Source of the DNA: Callipepla californica brunnescens
Lineage: Eukaryota > Chordata > Aves > Galliformes > Odontophoridae
Length of the DNA: 64,000 nt
NCBI GenBank assembly: GCA_023055505.1
Contig: JALIRH010000044.1
Location: forward strand, 4,774,001 to 4,838,000
Reading direction: 5' to 3'
Numbering within the stretch: position 1 is the first letter of the stretch; every line of letters begins with the position of its first letter. Below are positions 22,713-36,393 of this stretch, piece after piece. Under the pieces are notes generated by a model. It did no database searches, had not been told where the DNA came from, and worked only from the letters and a program-made list of their open reading frames with translations. The position numbers and the translations under genes are program-made.

Positions 22713-23364
22713 CCCAGCCTAGAACATGCTGTGTAGCATTCTAACATGATCTAGCAGCAGCTGCTGGCTTTTGTCTTCCGCTCTGCACACTCCACTTCCA
22801 GTACCTGAAAGGTACTGGAAGTGGAGTGTACAGAGTGAAAACAAAAGTGGATGCCCCTGATCCCCTCATGGAGCATCACTGTGTCTTCTCTGTTTTAACT
22901 TAAATTACATGGACTTTTCTGTACCAACTGCTGATTTGATTCCATACTGCTGCAGTCACCATCCTTCTCAGTGGGATCATTAGGACATTACTATTTCCTG
23001 CTTCACTGAGATCTTCCATCTTCCTGCTACTTTCCCCCTCCTACTGGCAGCTTTCTTCAGCTTGCATGAATCTATTACTTCTCGAAGCTGTGGTAAATAA
23101 ATACCACGTTTTATCACCGCTTTGATACATCCTCCCCACAACCTAAAAACAGAAGGTGTTAGTTTTTTTCAGAACACAAACAAAGCAAGGGAGCAACAAC
23201 AACAGAAGAGGGCCACTTGTTGTCTCCAACATTCAACATGAGCAATTGCAAGTGTATCTTGAATTTAAAAGCAAACAAGTCTTCAGCAAAACTGACGAGC
23301 AAAGAGAGATACAGTGAAGAGCAAGGCTGCACAATCAGTTGTAGAAAAACTGCACTGCAATCAG
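22713..23364. repeat. Segment B, unit 5 (652 bp)
   Basis: Full-length B with ctactggcag and an intact hairpin at 22769-22846. No gene is seen. Confidence 0.92.
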
Positions 23365-26300
23365 ATTCATAGATTCATAGATACATTAGGTTGGAAAGGA
23401 CCTACAAGATCATCTAGTCCAACCATCCTCACACCACCATCCCTACCAACCAAGCTACTAAATCAAATCCCTCAGCACCTCATCTAAACGCTTCTTGAAC
23501 AGCGCTAGGGACGGTGCCTCAACCACCTCCCTAGGCAGGCCATTCCAGTGCCGGACCACTCTCTCATCAGAGAAAAAATTTTTCCTCAAGTCTAATCTAA
23601 ATCTTCCCCGGCACAACTTGTGGCCATTCCCTCTCGTCCTGTCATTAGTTACCTGGGAGAAGAGGCTGACCCCCTCCTTACCACAGCCTCCCTTCAGGAA
23701 GTGGTAGAGTGCAATGAGGTCTCCTCTGAGCCTCCTTTTCCCCAAACTAAACAATCCCAGCTCCCTCAGCCGCTCCTCGTAAGACCTGTGCTCCAGACCC
23801 CTCACCAGTTTTGTTGCCCTTCTCTGAACACGCTCCAGGGCCTCGACGTCTCTCTTGTAGTGAGGGGCCCAAAACTGAACACAGTACTCGAGGTGCGGCC
23901 GCACCAGAGCTGAGTACAGGGGGATGATCACCTCCCTGCTCCAGCTGGCCACACTATTCCTAATACAGGCCAGGATGCCATTGGCCTTCTTGGCCACCTG
24001 GGCACACTGCCGGCTCATACTGAGCCAGCCGAGCATCAACCAACACCCCCAGGTCCTTTTCCTCTATACACTCCTCAAGCCGTTCTGCCCCAAGCCTATA
24101 GCATTGCATGGGGTTATTGTGGCCAAAGTGCAGGACCCGGCACTTGGCCTTATTGAACCTCATCCCATTGACCTCAGCCCAACTGTCTAGCCTATCCAGA
24201 TCCCGCTGAAGGGCCTCCCTACCCTCAGGCAGGTCGACACATCCTCCCAACTTGGTGTCATCCGCAAACTTACTGAGGGTACACTCAATCCCCTCATCCA
24301 GGTCATCAATAAAGATATTAAACAAGACGGGCCCCAATACTGACCCTTGGGGGACACCACTCGTGACAGGACGCCAGCTGGACTTGACTCCATTAACCAC
24401 TACCCGCTGGGCACGGCCCTCTAGCCAGTTCTCAACCCAGAGAAGAGTGAACCTGTCCACACCATGGGCTGCCAGCTTCTGCAGGAGAATACTGTGGGAG
24501 ACCGTGTCAAAGGCTTTGCTGAAGTCCAGGTAGACTACATCAACAGCCTTTCCCTCATCTACCAGTCTGGTCACCCAGTCATAGAAGGAGATGAGGTTGG
24601 ACAAGCACGACCTGCCCTTTGTGAACCCGTGCTGGCTGGGTCTGATCCCCTGATTGCCATGCACGTGCCGTGTGATCTCCCTCAAGATCAATTGCTCCAT
24701 AACTTTCCCTGATACCGAGGTCAGGCTGACAGGCCTGTAGTTCCCCGGATCTTCCTTACGGCCTTTCTTGTAGATGGGAGTCACATCGGCAAGCCTCCAA
24801 TCTTGCGGGACCTCTCCAGATGACCAGGAATGCTGATAGATGGCAGAAAGCGGCTTGGCAATCACCTCTGCCAGCTCCCTCAGCACCCTTGGGTGGATCC
24901 CATCTGGCCCCATGGACTTGTGGCAGTTCAGATGGAGGAGCAGGTCTCTGACTGTCTCTGCTGGGATCACAGGGCGTGTATGATGCGCTTCGTCCCAGAC
25001 TTCCAGGTCAGGGCGAGAAGTATCCTGAGGATAACTGGTCTGTCTATTAAAGACAGACGTGAAGAAGGCATTGAGAACCTCAGCCTTTTCCTTATCCTCT
25101 GTGGTTACATTCCCTGCCGCATCAAGTAAAGGAGGGAAATTCTCCTTAGTTCTTCTTTTACTGTTAATATATTTATAACAGGATTTTTTGTTCTCCTTTA
25201 CTGCAGTAGCCAGTCTAAGTTCAAGCTGGGCTTTTGCATTTCTAACTTCCTGCCTGCAAATCTTGGCAAGTTCCCTGTAGTCTCCCCAAGTAGCCTGTCC
25301 CATCTTCCAGAGGGCATAGACTCTCTTTTTCTCCCGGAGTCTCAACAAAAGATCCCGGTTCATCCACACTGGCCTTTTTCCCCTCCGGCTTGACTTACGG
25401 TACTCAGGGACAGCCTGCACCTGTGCCTTTAAGATTTCCGTCTTGAGGAGGACCCAGGCTTCCTGGACCCCTTTACCCCTCAGGAGCGAGTCCCAAGGGA
25501 CCCTTGCAACAAGCGTCCTGAACAGGTCAAAGTCTGCCCTCCGGAAGTCCAAGGTAGCAGTTTTGCTAGTCACCCTCTTGATGTCACCAAGAATAGCAAA
25601 CTCTACCATTTCATGGTCACTCTGGCCAAGACGATCCCCAACCTTCACATCTCCTACTAGTCCTTCACTGTTAGTGAAGAGCAGGTCTAGCAGGGCACCT
25701 CCCCTGGTAGGTTCTTGCACCAGCTGTGTCAGGAAGCAATCTTCCACACACTCCAGAAATCTCATGGACTGCTTCCTCTGCGCGGTATTATATTTCCAGC
25801 ATATATCAGGGAAGTTGAAGTCCCCCATGAGAACTAGTGCTGGCCATCGTGCAACATCTACTAGTTGCTTGTAGAACACCTCATCTATCTCTTCATCTTG
25901 GCTAGGCGGTCTATAACAGAGCCCCACCACAATGTCACTCCTACAGACCATCCCCCTGATCCTTACCCACAGACACTCCACTTGGTCGTTTCCAACCTCA
26001 AACTCTTCAACATCAAGACACTCTTTGATATAGAGAGCTATGCCACCACCCTTTTTTCCCCGCCTGTCCCTTCTGAAGAGCTTGTAGCCATCCATCCCAG
26101 GACTCCAGTCATGGGAGGGGTCCCACCATGTTTCTGTAATAGCAACAAGGTCACAGTTAGCCTGCCTTACAATGGTTTCAAGCTCTTCTTGTTTACTGCC
26201 CCTGCTGCGTGCGTTGGTGTATATGCACTTCAGCTGAGACATTTGCCTCACCCTTTGTTCCAGCACATCCCCCCTGGGCTCTTCACTGGGGAGCCCTGTT

Positions 26301-26451
26301 ACATCCCCTACCCCCATCACAGCTAGTTTAAAGCTCTCTCAATTAGTCCAGCTAGCTCCTGGGCTAGAATTCGTTTCCCCCTTTGGGACAGGTGTAATCC
26401 ATCAGCGGATAACAGGCCAGGAACTGAGTAAACTGCCCCGTGGTCAAAAAA
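23365..26451 (-). mobile_element. CR1 LINE copy 6
   Basis: Full 3,087-bp copy. It carries A17D near the ORF2 start, found otherwise only in copy 8, plus two private changes. Confidence 0.96.
23458..26317 (-). pseudogene. CR1 ORF2 (EN-RT), copy 6, frameshifted
   Basis: Frames 26317-23960 and 24039-23458 with the shared duplication at 24023-24030. Changes: A17D (shared with copy 8), P448R before the RT fingers, and W746R just before the frameshift. Catalytic residues are intact. Confidence 0.92.
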
Positions 26452-27683
26452 CCCAGCCTAGAACATGCTGTGTAGCATTCTAACATGATCTAGCAGCAGC
26501 TGCTGGCTTTTGTCTTCCGCTCTGCACACTCCACTTCCAGTACCTGAAAGGTACTGGAAGTGGAGTGTACAGAGTGAAAACAAAAGTGGATGCCCCTGAT
26601 CCCCTCATGGAGCATCACTGTGTCTTCTCTGTTTTAACTTAAATTACATGGACTTTTCTGTACCAACTGCTGATTTGATTCCATACTGCTGCAGTCACCA
26701 TCCTTCTCAGTGGGATCATTAGGACATTACTATTTCCTGCTTCACTGAGATCTTCCATCTTCCTGCTACTTTCCCCCTCCTATTGGCAGCTTTCTTCAGC
26801 TTGCATGAATCTATTACTTCTCGAAGCTGTGGTAAATAAATACCACGTTTTATCACCGCTTTGATACATCCTCCCCACAACCTAAAAACAGAAGGTGTTA
26901 GTTTTTTTCAGAACACAAACAAAGCAAGGGAGCAACAACAACAGAAGAGGGACACTTGTTGTCTCCAACATTCAACATGAGCAATTACAAGCGTATCTTG
27001 AATTTAAAAGCAAACAAGTCTTCATAAAGACATTTCAGCACATTCAAAATAACACGCAACCTGCCTGACCTGCGACAAAAAACGGCTGCACATATTTCAA
27101 CAGGAAGGTCAGCCTAACCGTTAGCCAACTCAATCAGAACATGCCATTTCCATCCCATTCCAAGTAGACTTGAACAGAAGTCATGATGACTTATTTATTG
27201 GAGCTAAGACCACGGTGAAAACCCCACAGGGCTACCCATCACAGGACTGTGTGATGGTTCAACACTCAAACGGATAGAAACTGGCTTGAAATAAAAAAAT
27301 CACTCACAGTGCACTATGATCTTTGCTTAACGAGTTATTAAAACAACTCTGCAGGTGCACAGCTTCCAGGAGACTGAGCAAAAGCATCATACTCGATGTC
27401 AACAGTATTCATACTGCAGTATTAGAGACAGAAAAGGAGAAAGGAACAGAATCCTTACAGACTCAACCTAAAGCGCAAGCAGAGTTTTCTTCCTAGTTAC
27501 ACAAATTTAAATAAAGTACAAAAACTTGTCTTAGAAATGCTGCTGTCTGTGCGCACTTCCTCATGTCCGTCATCTCACAAGCGCATGTACAGTCCAACAG
27601 CAAAACTAATGAGCAAAGAGAGATACAGTGAAGAGCGAGGCTGCACAATCAGTTGTAGAAAAACTGCACTGCAATCAGATGCA
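26452..27683. repeat. Segment A, unit 6 (1,232 bp)
   Basis: Full-length A with a private change at about 26952 (gggacactt for gggccactt), and ccccac and ctcacaag states. The hairpin is intact at 26508-26585. Confidence 0.92.
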
Positions 27684-28335
27684 CCCAGCCTAGAACATGC
27701 TGTGTAGCATTCTAACATGATCTAGCAGCAGCTGCTGGCTTTTGTCTTCCGCTCTGCACACTCCACTTCCAGTACCTGAAAGGTACTGGAAGTGGAGTGT
27801 ACAGAGTGAAAACAAAAGTGGATGCCCCTGATCCCCTCATGGAGCATCACTGTGTCTTCTCTGTTTTAACTTAAATTACATGGACTTTTCTGTACCAACT
27901 GCTGATTTGATTCCATACTGCTGCAGTCACCATCCTTCTCAGTGGGATCATTAGGACATTACTATTTCCTGCTTCACTGAGATCTTCCATCTTCCTGCTA
28001 CTTTCCCCCTCCTATTGGCAGCTTTCTTCAGCTTGCATGAATCTATTACTTCTCGAAGCTGTGGTAAATAAATACCACGTTTTATCACCGCTTTGATACA
28101 TCCTCCCCACAACCTAAAAACAGAAGGTGTTAGTTTTTTTCAGAACACAAACAAAGCAAGGGAGCAACAACAACAGAAGAGGGCCACTTGTTGTCTCCAA
28201 CATTCAACATGAGCAATTGCAAGTGTATCTTGAATTTAAAAGCAAACAAGTCTTCAGCAAAACTGACGAGCAAAGAGAGATACAGTGAAGAGCAAGGCTG
28301 CACAATCAGTTGTAGAAAAACTGCACTGCAATCAG
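27684..28335. repeat. Segment B, unit 6 (652 bp)
   Basis: Full-length B with ctattggcag (the A-like state) and an intact hairpin at 27740-27817. No gene is seen. Confidence 0.92.
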
Positions 28336-31300
28336 ATTCATAGATTCATAGATACATTAGGTTGGAAAGGACCTACAAGATCATCTAGTCCAACCATCCT
28401 CACACCACCATCCCTACCAACCAAGCTACTAAATCAAATCCCTCAGCACCTCATCTAAACGCTTCTTGAACAGCGCTAGGGACGGTGCCTCAACCACCTC
28501 CCTAGGCAGGCCATTCCAGTGCCGGACCACTCTCTCATCAGAGAAAAAATTTTTCCTCAAGTCTAATCTAAATCTTCCCCGGCACAACTTGTGGCCATTC
28601 CCTCTCGTCCTGTCATTAGTTACCTGGGAGAAGAGGCTGACCCCCTCCTTACCACAGCCTCCCTTCAGGAAGTGGTAGAGTGCAATGAGGTCTCCTCTGA
28701 GCCTCCTTTTCCCCAAACTAAACAATCCCAGCTCCCTCAGCCGCTCCTCGTAAGACCTGTGCTCCAGACCCCTCACCAGTTTTGTTGCCCTTCTCTGAAC
28801 ACACTCCAGGGCCTCGACGTCTCTCTTGTAGTGAGGGGCCCAAAACTGAACACAGTACTCGAGGTGCGGCCGCACCAGAGCTGAGTACAGGGGGATGATC
28901 ACCTCCCTGCTCCTGCTGGCCACACTATTCCTAATACAGGCCAGGATGCCATTGGCCTTCTTGGCCACCTGGGCACACTGCCGGCTCATACTGAGCCAGC
29001 CGAGCATCAACCAACACCCCCAGGTCCTTTTCCTCTATACACTCCTCAAGCCATTCTGCCCCAAGCCTATAGCATTGCATGGGGTTATTGTGGCCAAAGT
29101 GCAGGACCCGGCACTTGGCCTTATTGAACCTCATCCCATTGACCTCAGCCCAACTGTCTAGCCTATCCAGATCCCGCTGAAGGGCCTCCCTACCCTCAGG
29201 CAGATCGACACATCCTCCCAACTTGGTGTCATCCGCAAACTTACTGAGGGTACACTCAATCCCCTCATCCAGGTCATCAATAAAGATATTAAACAAGACG
29301 GGCCCCAATACTGACCCTTGGGGGACACCACTCGTGACAGGACGCCAGCTGGACTTGACTCCATTAACCACTACCCGCTGGGCACGGCCCTCTAGCCAGT
29401 TCTCAACCCAGAGAAGAGTGAACCTGTCCACACCATGGGCTGCCAGCTTCTGCAGGAGAATACTGTGGGAGACCGTGTCAAAGGCTTTGCTGAAGTCCAG
29501 GTAGACTACATCAACAGCCTTTCCCTCATCTACCAGTCTGGTCACCCAGTCATAGAAGGAGATGAGGTTGGACAAGCACGACCTGCCCTTTGTGAACCCG
29601 TGCTGGCTGGGTCTGATCCCCTGATTGCCATGCACGTGCCGTGTGATCTCCCTCAAGATCAATTGCTCCATAACTTTCCCTGATACCGAGGTCAGGCTGA
29701 CAGGCCTGTAGTTCCCCGGATCTTCCTTACGGCCTTTCTTGTAGATGGGAGTCACATCGGCAAGCCTCCAATCTTGCGGGACCTCTCCAGATGACCAGGA
29801 ATGCTGATAGATGGCAGAAAGCGGCTTGGCAATCACCTCTGCCAGCTCCCTCAGCACCCTTGGGTGGATCCCATCTGGCCCCATGGACTTGTGGCAGTTC
29901 AGATGGAGGAGCAGGTCTCTGACTGTCTCTGCTGGGATCACAGGGGGTGTATGATGCGCTTCGTCCCAGACTTCCAGGTCAGGGCGAGAAGTATCCTGAG
30001 GATAACTGGTCTGTCTATTAAAGACAGACGTGAAGAAGGCATTGAGAACCTCAGCCTTTTCCTTATCCTCTGTGGTTACATTCCCTGCCGCATCAAGTAA
30101 AGGAGGGAAATTCTCCTTAGTTCTTCTTTTACTGTTAATATATTTATAACAGGATTTTTTGTTCTCCTTTACTGCAGTAGCCAGTCTAAGTTCAAGCTGG
30201 GCTTTTGCATTTCTAACTTCCTGCCTGCAAATCTTGGCAAGTTCCCTGTAGTCTCCCCAAGTAGCCTGTCCCATCTTCCAGAGGGCATAGACTCTCTTTT
30301 TCTCCCGGAGTCTCAACAAAAGATCCCGGTTCATCCACACTGGCCTTTTTCCCCTCCGGCTTGACTTACGGTACTCAGGGACAGCCTGCACCTGTGCCTT
30401 TAAGATTTCCGTCTTGAGGAGGACCCAGGCTTCCTGGACCCCTTTACCCCTCAGGAGCGAGTCCCAAGGGACCCTTGCAACAAGCGTCCTGAACAGGTCA
30501 AAGTCTGCCCTCCGGAAGTCCAAGGTAGCAGTTTTGCTAGTCACCCTCTTGATGTCACCAAGAATAGCAAACTCTACCATTTCATGGTCACTCTGGCCAA
30601 GACGATCCCCAACCTTCACATCTCCTACTAGTCCTTCACTGTTAGTGAAGAGCAGGTCTAGCAGGGCACCTCCCCTGGTAGGTTCTTGCACCAGCTGTGT
30701 CAGGAAGCAATCTTCCACACACTCCAGAAATCTCATGGACTGCTTCCTCTGCGCGGTATTATATTTCCAGCATATATCAGGGAAGTTGAAGTCCCCCATG
30801 AGAACTAGTGCTGGCCATCGTGCAACATCTACTAGTTGCTTGTAGAACACCTCATCTATCTCTTCATCTTGGCTAGGCGGTCTATAACAGAGCCCCACCA
30901 CAATGTCACTCCTACAGACCATCCCCCTGATCCTTACCCACAGACACTCCACTTGGTCGTTTCCAACCTCAAACTCTTCAACATCAAGACACTCTTTGAT
31001 ATAGAGAGCTATGCCACCACCCTTTTTTCCCCGCCTGTCCCTTCTGAAGAGCTTGTAGCCATCCATCCCAGGACTCCAGTCATGGGAGGGGTCCCACCAT
31101 GTTTCTGTAATAGCAACAAGGTCACAGTTAGCCTGCCTTACAATGGTTTCAAGCTCTTCTTGTTTACTGCCCCTGCTGCGTGCGTTGGTGTATATGCACT
31201 TCAGCTGAGACATTTGCCTCACCCTTTGTTCCAGCACAGCCCCCCTGGGCTCTTCACTGGGGAGCCCTGTTACATCCCCTACCCCCATCACAGCTAGTTT

Positions 31301-31422
31301 AAAGCTCTCTCAATTAGTCCAGCTAGCTCCTGGGCTAGAATTCGTTTCCCCCTTTGGGACAGGTGTAATCCATCAGCGGATAACAGGCCAGGAACTGAGT
31401 AAACTGCCCCGTGGTCAAAAAA
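28336..31422 (-). mobile_element. CR1 LINE copy 7
   Basis: Full 3,087-bp copy, and the first from the left with the VASRS state in the C-terminal frame. That state then recurs in copies 9 to 13. Confidence 0.96.
28429..31288 (-). pseudogene. CR1 ORF2 (EN-RT), copy 7, frameshifted
   Basis: Frames 31288-28931 and 29010-28429 with the shared duplication at 28994-29001. The N-terminal frame matches copy 2. The C-terminal frame has Trp to Arg in VASWS and Arg to Cys in ALERVQ. The cagatcgac change near 29204 is silent in this frame. Catalytic residues are intact. Confidence 0.92.
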
Positions 31423-32654
31423 CCCAGCCTAGAACATGCTGTGTAGCATTCTAACATGATCTAGCAGCAGCTGCTGGCTTTTGTCTTCCGCTCTGCACAC
31501 TCCACTTCCAGTACCTGAAAGGTACTGGAAGTGGAGTGTACAGAGTGAAAACAAAAGTGGATGCCCCTGATCCCCTCATGGAGCATCACTGTGTCTTCTC
31601 TGTTTTAACTTAAATTACATGGACTTTTCTGTACCAACTGCTGATTTGATTCCATACTGCTGCAGTCACCATCCTTCTCAGTGGGATCATTAGGACATTA
31701 CTATTTCCTGCTTCACTGAGATCTTCCATCTTCCTGCTACTTTCCCCCTCCTATTGGCAGCTTTCTTCAGCTTGCATGAATCTATTACTTCTCGAAGCTG
31801 TGGTAAATAAATACCACGTTTTATCACCGCTTTGATACATCCTCCCCACAACCTAAAAACAGAAGGTGTTAGTTTTTTTCAGAACACAAACAAAGCAAGG
31901 GAGCAACAACAACAGAAGAGGGCCACTTGTTGTCTCCAACATTCAACATGAGCAATTACAAGCGTATCTTGAATTTAAAAGCAAACAAGTCTTCATAAAG
32001 ACATTTCAGCACATTCAAAATAACACGCAACCTGCCTGACCTGCGACAAAAAACGGCTGCACATATTTCAACAGGAAGGTCAGCCTAACCGTTAGCCAAC
32101 TCAATCAGAACATGCCATTTCCATCCCATTCCAAGTAGACTTGAACAGAAGTCATGATGACTTATTTATTGGAGCTAAGACCACGGTGAAAACCCCACAG
32201 GGCTACCCATCACAGGACTGTGTGATGGTTCAACACTCAAACGGATAGAAACTGGCTTGAAATAAAAAAATCACTCACAGTGCACTATGATCTTTGCTTA
32301 ACGAGTTATTAAAACAACTCTGCAGGTGCACAGCTTCCAGGAGACTGAGCAAAAGCATCATACTCGATGTCAACAGCATTCATACTGCAGTATTAGAGAC
32401 AGAAAAGGAGAAAGGAACAGAATCCTTACAGACTCAACCTAAAGCGCAAGCAGAGTTTTCTTCCTAGTTACACAAATTTAAATAAAGTACAAAAACTTGT
32501 CTTAGAAATGCTGCTGTCTGTGCACACTTCCTCATGTCCGTCATCTCACAAGCGCATGTACAGTCCAACAGCAAAACTAATGAGCAAAGAGAGATACAGT
32601 GAAGAGCGAGGCTGCACAATCAGTTGTAGAAAAACTGCACTGCAATCAGATGCA
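31423..32654. repeat. Segment A, unit 7 (1,232 bp)
   Basis: Closest to unit 1 by markers: agcatt, gcacac, ccccac and ctcacaag. It differs at accacg. The hairpin is intact at 31479-31556. No gene is seen. Confidence 0.92.
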
Positions 32655-33306
32655 CCCAGCCTAGAACATGCTGTGTAGCATTCTAACATGATCTAGCAGC
32701 AGCTGCTGGCTTTTGTCTTCCGCTCTGCACACTCCACTTCCAGTACCTGAAAGGTACTGGAAGTGGAGTGTACAGAGTGAAAACAAAAGTGGATGCCCCT
32801 GATCCCCTCATGGAGCATCACTGTGTCTTCTCTGTTTTAACTTAAATTACATGGACTTTTCTGTACCAACTGCTGATTTGATTCCATACTGCTGCAGTCA
32901 CCATCCTTCTCAGTGGGATCATTAGGACATTACTATTTCCTGCTTCACTGAGATCTTCCATCTTCCTGCTACTTTCCCCCTCCTATTGGCAGCTTTCTTC
33001 AGCTTGCATGAATCTATTACTTCTCGAAGCTGTGGTAAATAAATACCACGTTTTATCACCGCTTTGATACATCCTCCCCACAACCTAAAAACAGAAGGTG
33101 TTAGTTTTTTTCAGAACACAAACAAAGCAAGGGAGCAACAACAACAGAAGAGGGCCACTTGTTGTCTCCAACATTCAACATGAGCAATTGCAAGTGTATC
33201 TTGAATTTAAAAGCAAACAAGTCTTCAGCAAAACTGACGAGCAAAGAGAGATACAGTGAAGAGCAAGGCTGCACAATCAGTTGTAGAAAAACTGCACTGC
33301 AATCAG
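32655..33306. repeat. Segment B, unit 7 (652 bp)
   Basis: Full-length B with ctattggcag and an intact hairpin at 32711-32788. No gene is seen. Confidence 0.92.
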
Positions 33307-36300
33307 ATTCATAGATTCATAGATACATTAGGTTGGAAAGGACCTACAAGATCATCTAGTCCAACCATCCTCACACCACCATCCCTACCAACCAAGCTAC
33401 TAAATCAAATCCCTCAGCACCTCATCTAAACGCTTCTTGAACAGCGCTAGGGACGGTGCCTCAACCACCTCCCTAGGCAGGCCATTCCAGTGCCGGACCA
33501 CTCTCTCATCAGAGAAAAAATTTTTCCTCAAGTCTAATCTAAATCTTCCCCGGCACAACTTGTGGCCATTCCCTCTCGTCCTGTCATTAGTTACCTGGGA
33601 GAAGAGGCTGACCCCCTCCTTACCACAGCCTCCCTTCAGGAAGTGGTAGAGTGCAATGAGGTCTCCTCTGAGCCTCCTTTTCCCCAAACTAAACAATCCC
33701 AGCTCCCTCAGCCGCTCCTCGTAAGACCTGTGCTCCAGACCCCTCACCAGTTTTGTTGCCCTTCTCTGAACACGCTCCAGGGCCTCGACGTCTCTCTTGT
33801 AGTGAGGGGCCCAAAACTGAACACAGTACTCGAGGTGCGGCCGCACCAGAGCTGAGTACAGGGGGATGATCACCTCCCTGCTCCAGCTGGCCACACTATT
33901 CCTAATACAGGCCAGGATGCCATTGGCCTTCTTGGCCACCTGGGCACACTGCCGGCTCATACTGAGCCAGCCGAGCATCAACCAACACCCCCAGGTCCTT
34001 TTCCTCTATACACTCCTCAAGCCATTCTGCCCCAAGCCTATAGCATTGCATGGGGTTATTGTGGCCAAAGTGCAGGACCCGGCACTTGGCCTTATTGAAC
34101 CTCATCCCATTGACCTCAGCCCAACTGTCTAGCCTATCCAGATCCCGCTGAAGGGCCTCCCTACCCTCAGGCAGGTCGACACATCCTCCCAACTTGGTGT
34201 CATCCGCAAACTTACTGAGGGTACACTCAATCCCCTCATCCAGGTCATCAATAAAGATATTAAACAAGACGGGCCCCAATACTGACCCTTGGGGGACACC
34301 ACTCGTGACAGGACGCCAGCTGGACTTGACTCCATTAACCACTACCCGCTGGGCACGGCCCTCTAGCCAGTTCTCAACCCAGAGAAGAGTGAACCTGTCC
34401 ACACCATGGGCTGCCAGCTTCTGCAGGAGAATACTGTGGGAGACCGTGTCAAAGGCTTTGCTGAAGTCCAGGTAGACTACATCAACAGCCTTTCCCTCAT
34501 CTACCAGTCTGGTCACCCAGTCATAGAAGGAGATGAGGTTGGACAAGCACGACCTGCCCTTTGTGAACCCGTGCTGGCTGGGTCTGATCCCCTGATTGCC
34601 ATGCACGTGCCGTGTGATCTCCCTCAAGATCAATTGCTCCATAACTTTCCCTGATACCGAGGTCAGGCTGACAGGCCTGTAGTTCCCCGGATCTTCCTTA
34701 CGGCCTTTCTTGTAGATGGGAGTCACATCGGCAAGCCTCCAATCTTGCGGGACCTCTCCAGATGACCAGGAATGCTGATAGATGGCAGAAAGCGGCTTGG
34801 CAATCACCTCTGCCAGCTCCCTCAGCACCCTTGGGTGGATCCCATCTGGCCCCATGGACTTGTGGCAGTTCAGATGGAGGAGCAGGTCTCTGACTGTCTC
34901 TGCTGGGATCACAGGGGGTGTATGATGCGCTTCGTCCCAGACTTCCAGGTCAGGGCGAGAAGTATCCTGAGGATAACTGGTCTGTCTATTAAAGACAGAC
35001 GTGAAGAAGGCATTGAGAACCTCAGCCTTTTCCTTATCCTCTGTGGTTACATTCCCTGCCGCATCAAGTAAAGGAGGGAAATTCTCCTTAGTTCTTCTTT
35101 TACTGTTAATATATTTATAACAGGATTTTTTGTTCTCCTTTACTGCAGTAGCCAGTCTAAGTTCAAGCTGGGCTTTTGCATTTCTAACTTCCTGCCTGCA
35201 AATCTTGGCAAGTTCCCTGTAGTCTCCCCAAGTAGCCTGTCCCATCTTCCAGAGGGCATAGACTCTCTTTTTCTCCCGGAGTCTCAACAAAAGATCCCGG
35301 TTCATCCACACTGGCCTTTTTCCCCTCCGGCTTGACTTACGGTACTCAGGGACAGCCTGCACCTGTGCCTTTAAGATTTCCGTCTTGAGGAGGACCCAGG
35401 CTTCCTGGACCCCTTTACCCCTCAGGAGCGAGTCCCAAGGGACCCTTGCAACAAGCGTCCTGAACAGGTCAAAGTCTGCCCTCCGGAAGTCCAAGGTAGC
35501 AGTTTTGCTAGTCACCCTCTTGATGTCACCAAGAATAGCAAACTCTACCATTTCACGGTCACTCTGGCCAAGACGATCCCCAACCTTCACATCTCCTACT
35601 AGTCCTTCACTGTTAGTGAAGAGCAGGTCTAGCAGGGCACCTCCCCTGGTAGGTTCTTGCACCAGCTGTGTCAGGAAGCAATCTTCCACACACTCCAGAA
35701 ATCTCATGGACTGCTTCCTCTGCGCGGTATTATATTTCCAGCATATATCAGGGAAGTTGAAGTCCCCCATGAGAACTAGTGCTGGCCATCGTGCAACATC
35801 TACTAGTTGCTTGTAGAACACCTCATCTATCTCTTCATCTTGGCTAGGCGGTCTATAACAGAGCCCCACCACAATGTCACTCCTACAGACCATCCCCCTG
35901 ATCCTTACCCACAGACACTCCACTTGGTCGTTTCCAACCTCAAACTCTTCAACATCAAGACACTCTTTGATATAGAGAGCTATGCCACCACCCTTTTTTC
36001 CCCGCCTGTCCCTTCTGAAGAGCTTGTAGCCATCCATCCCAGGACTCCAGTCATGGGAGGGGTCCCACCATGTTTCTGTAATAGCAACAAGGTCACAGTT
36101 AGCCTGCCTTACAATGGTTTCAAGCTCTTCTTGTTTACTGCCCCTGCTGCGTGCGTTGGTGTATATGCACTTCAGCTGAGACATTTGCCTCACCCTTTGT
36201 TCCAGCACATCCCCCCTGGGCTCTTCACTGGGGAGCCCTGTTACATCCCCTACCCCCATCACAGCTAGTTTAAAGCTCTCTCAATTAGTCCAGCTAGCTC

Positions 36301-36393
36301 CTGGGCTAGAATTCGTTTCCCCCTTTGGGACAGGTGTAATCCATCAGCGGATAACAGGCCAGGAACTGAGTAAACTGCCCCGTGGTCAAAAAA
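33307..36393 (-). mobile_element. CR1 LINE copy 8
   Basis: Full 3,087-bp copy that combines the copy-6 marker (A17D) with the EN change H235R seen in copies 11-14, and has the VASWS state of copies 2-6. Confidence 0.96.
33400..36259 (-). pseudogene. CR1 ORF2 (EN-RT), copy 8, frameshifted, EN His235Arg
   Basis: Frames 36259-33902 and 33981-33400 with the shared duplication at 33965-33972. Changes: A17D, and H235R in the SDH motif. That His is the conserved EN catalytic residue, so EN activity should be lost even apart from the frameshift. RT motifs are intact. Confidence 0.92.
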
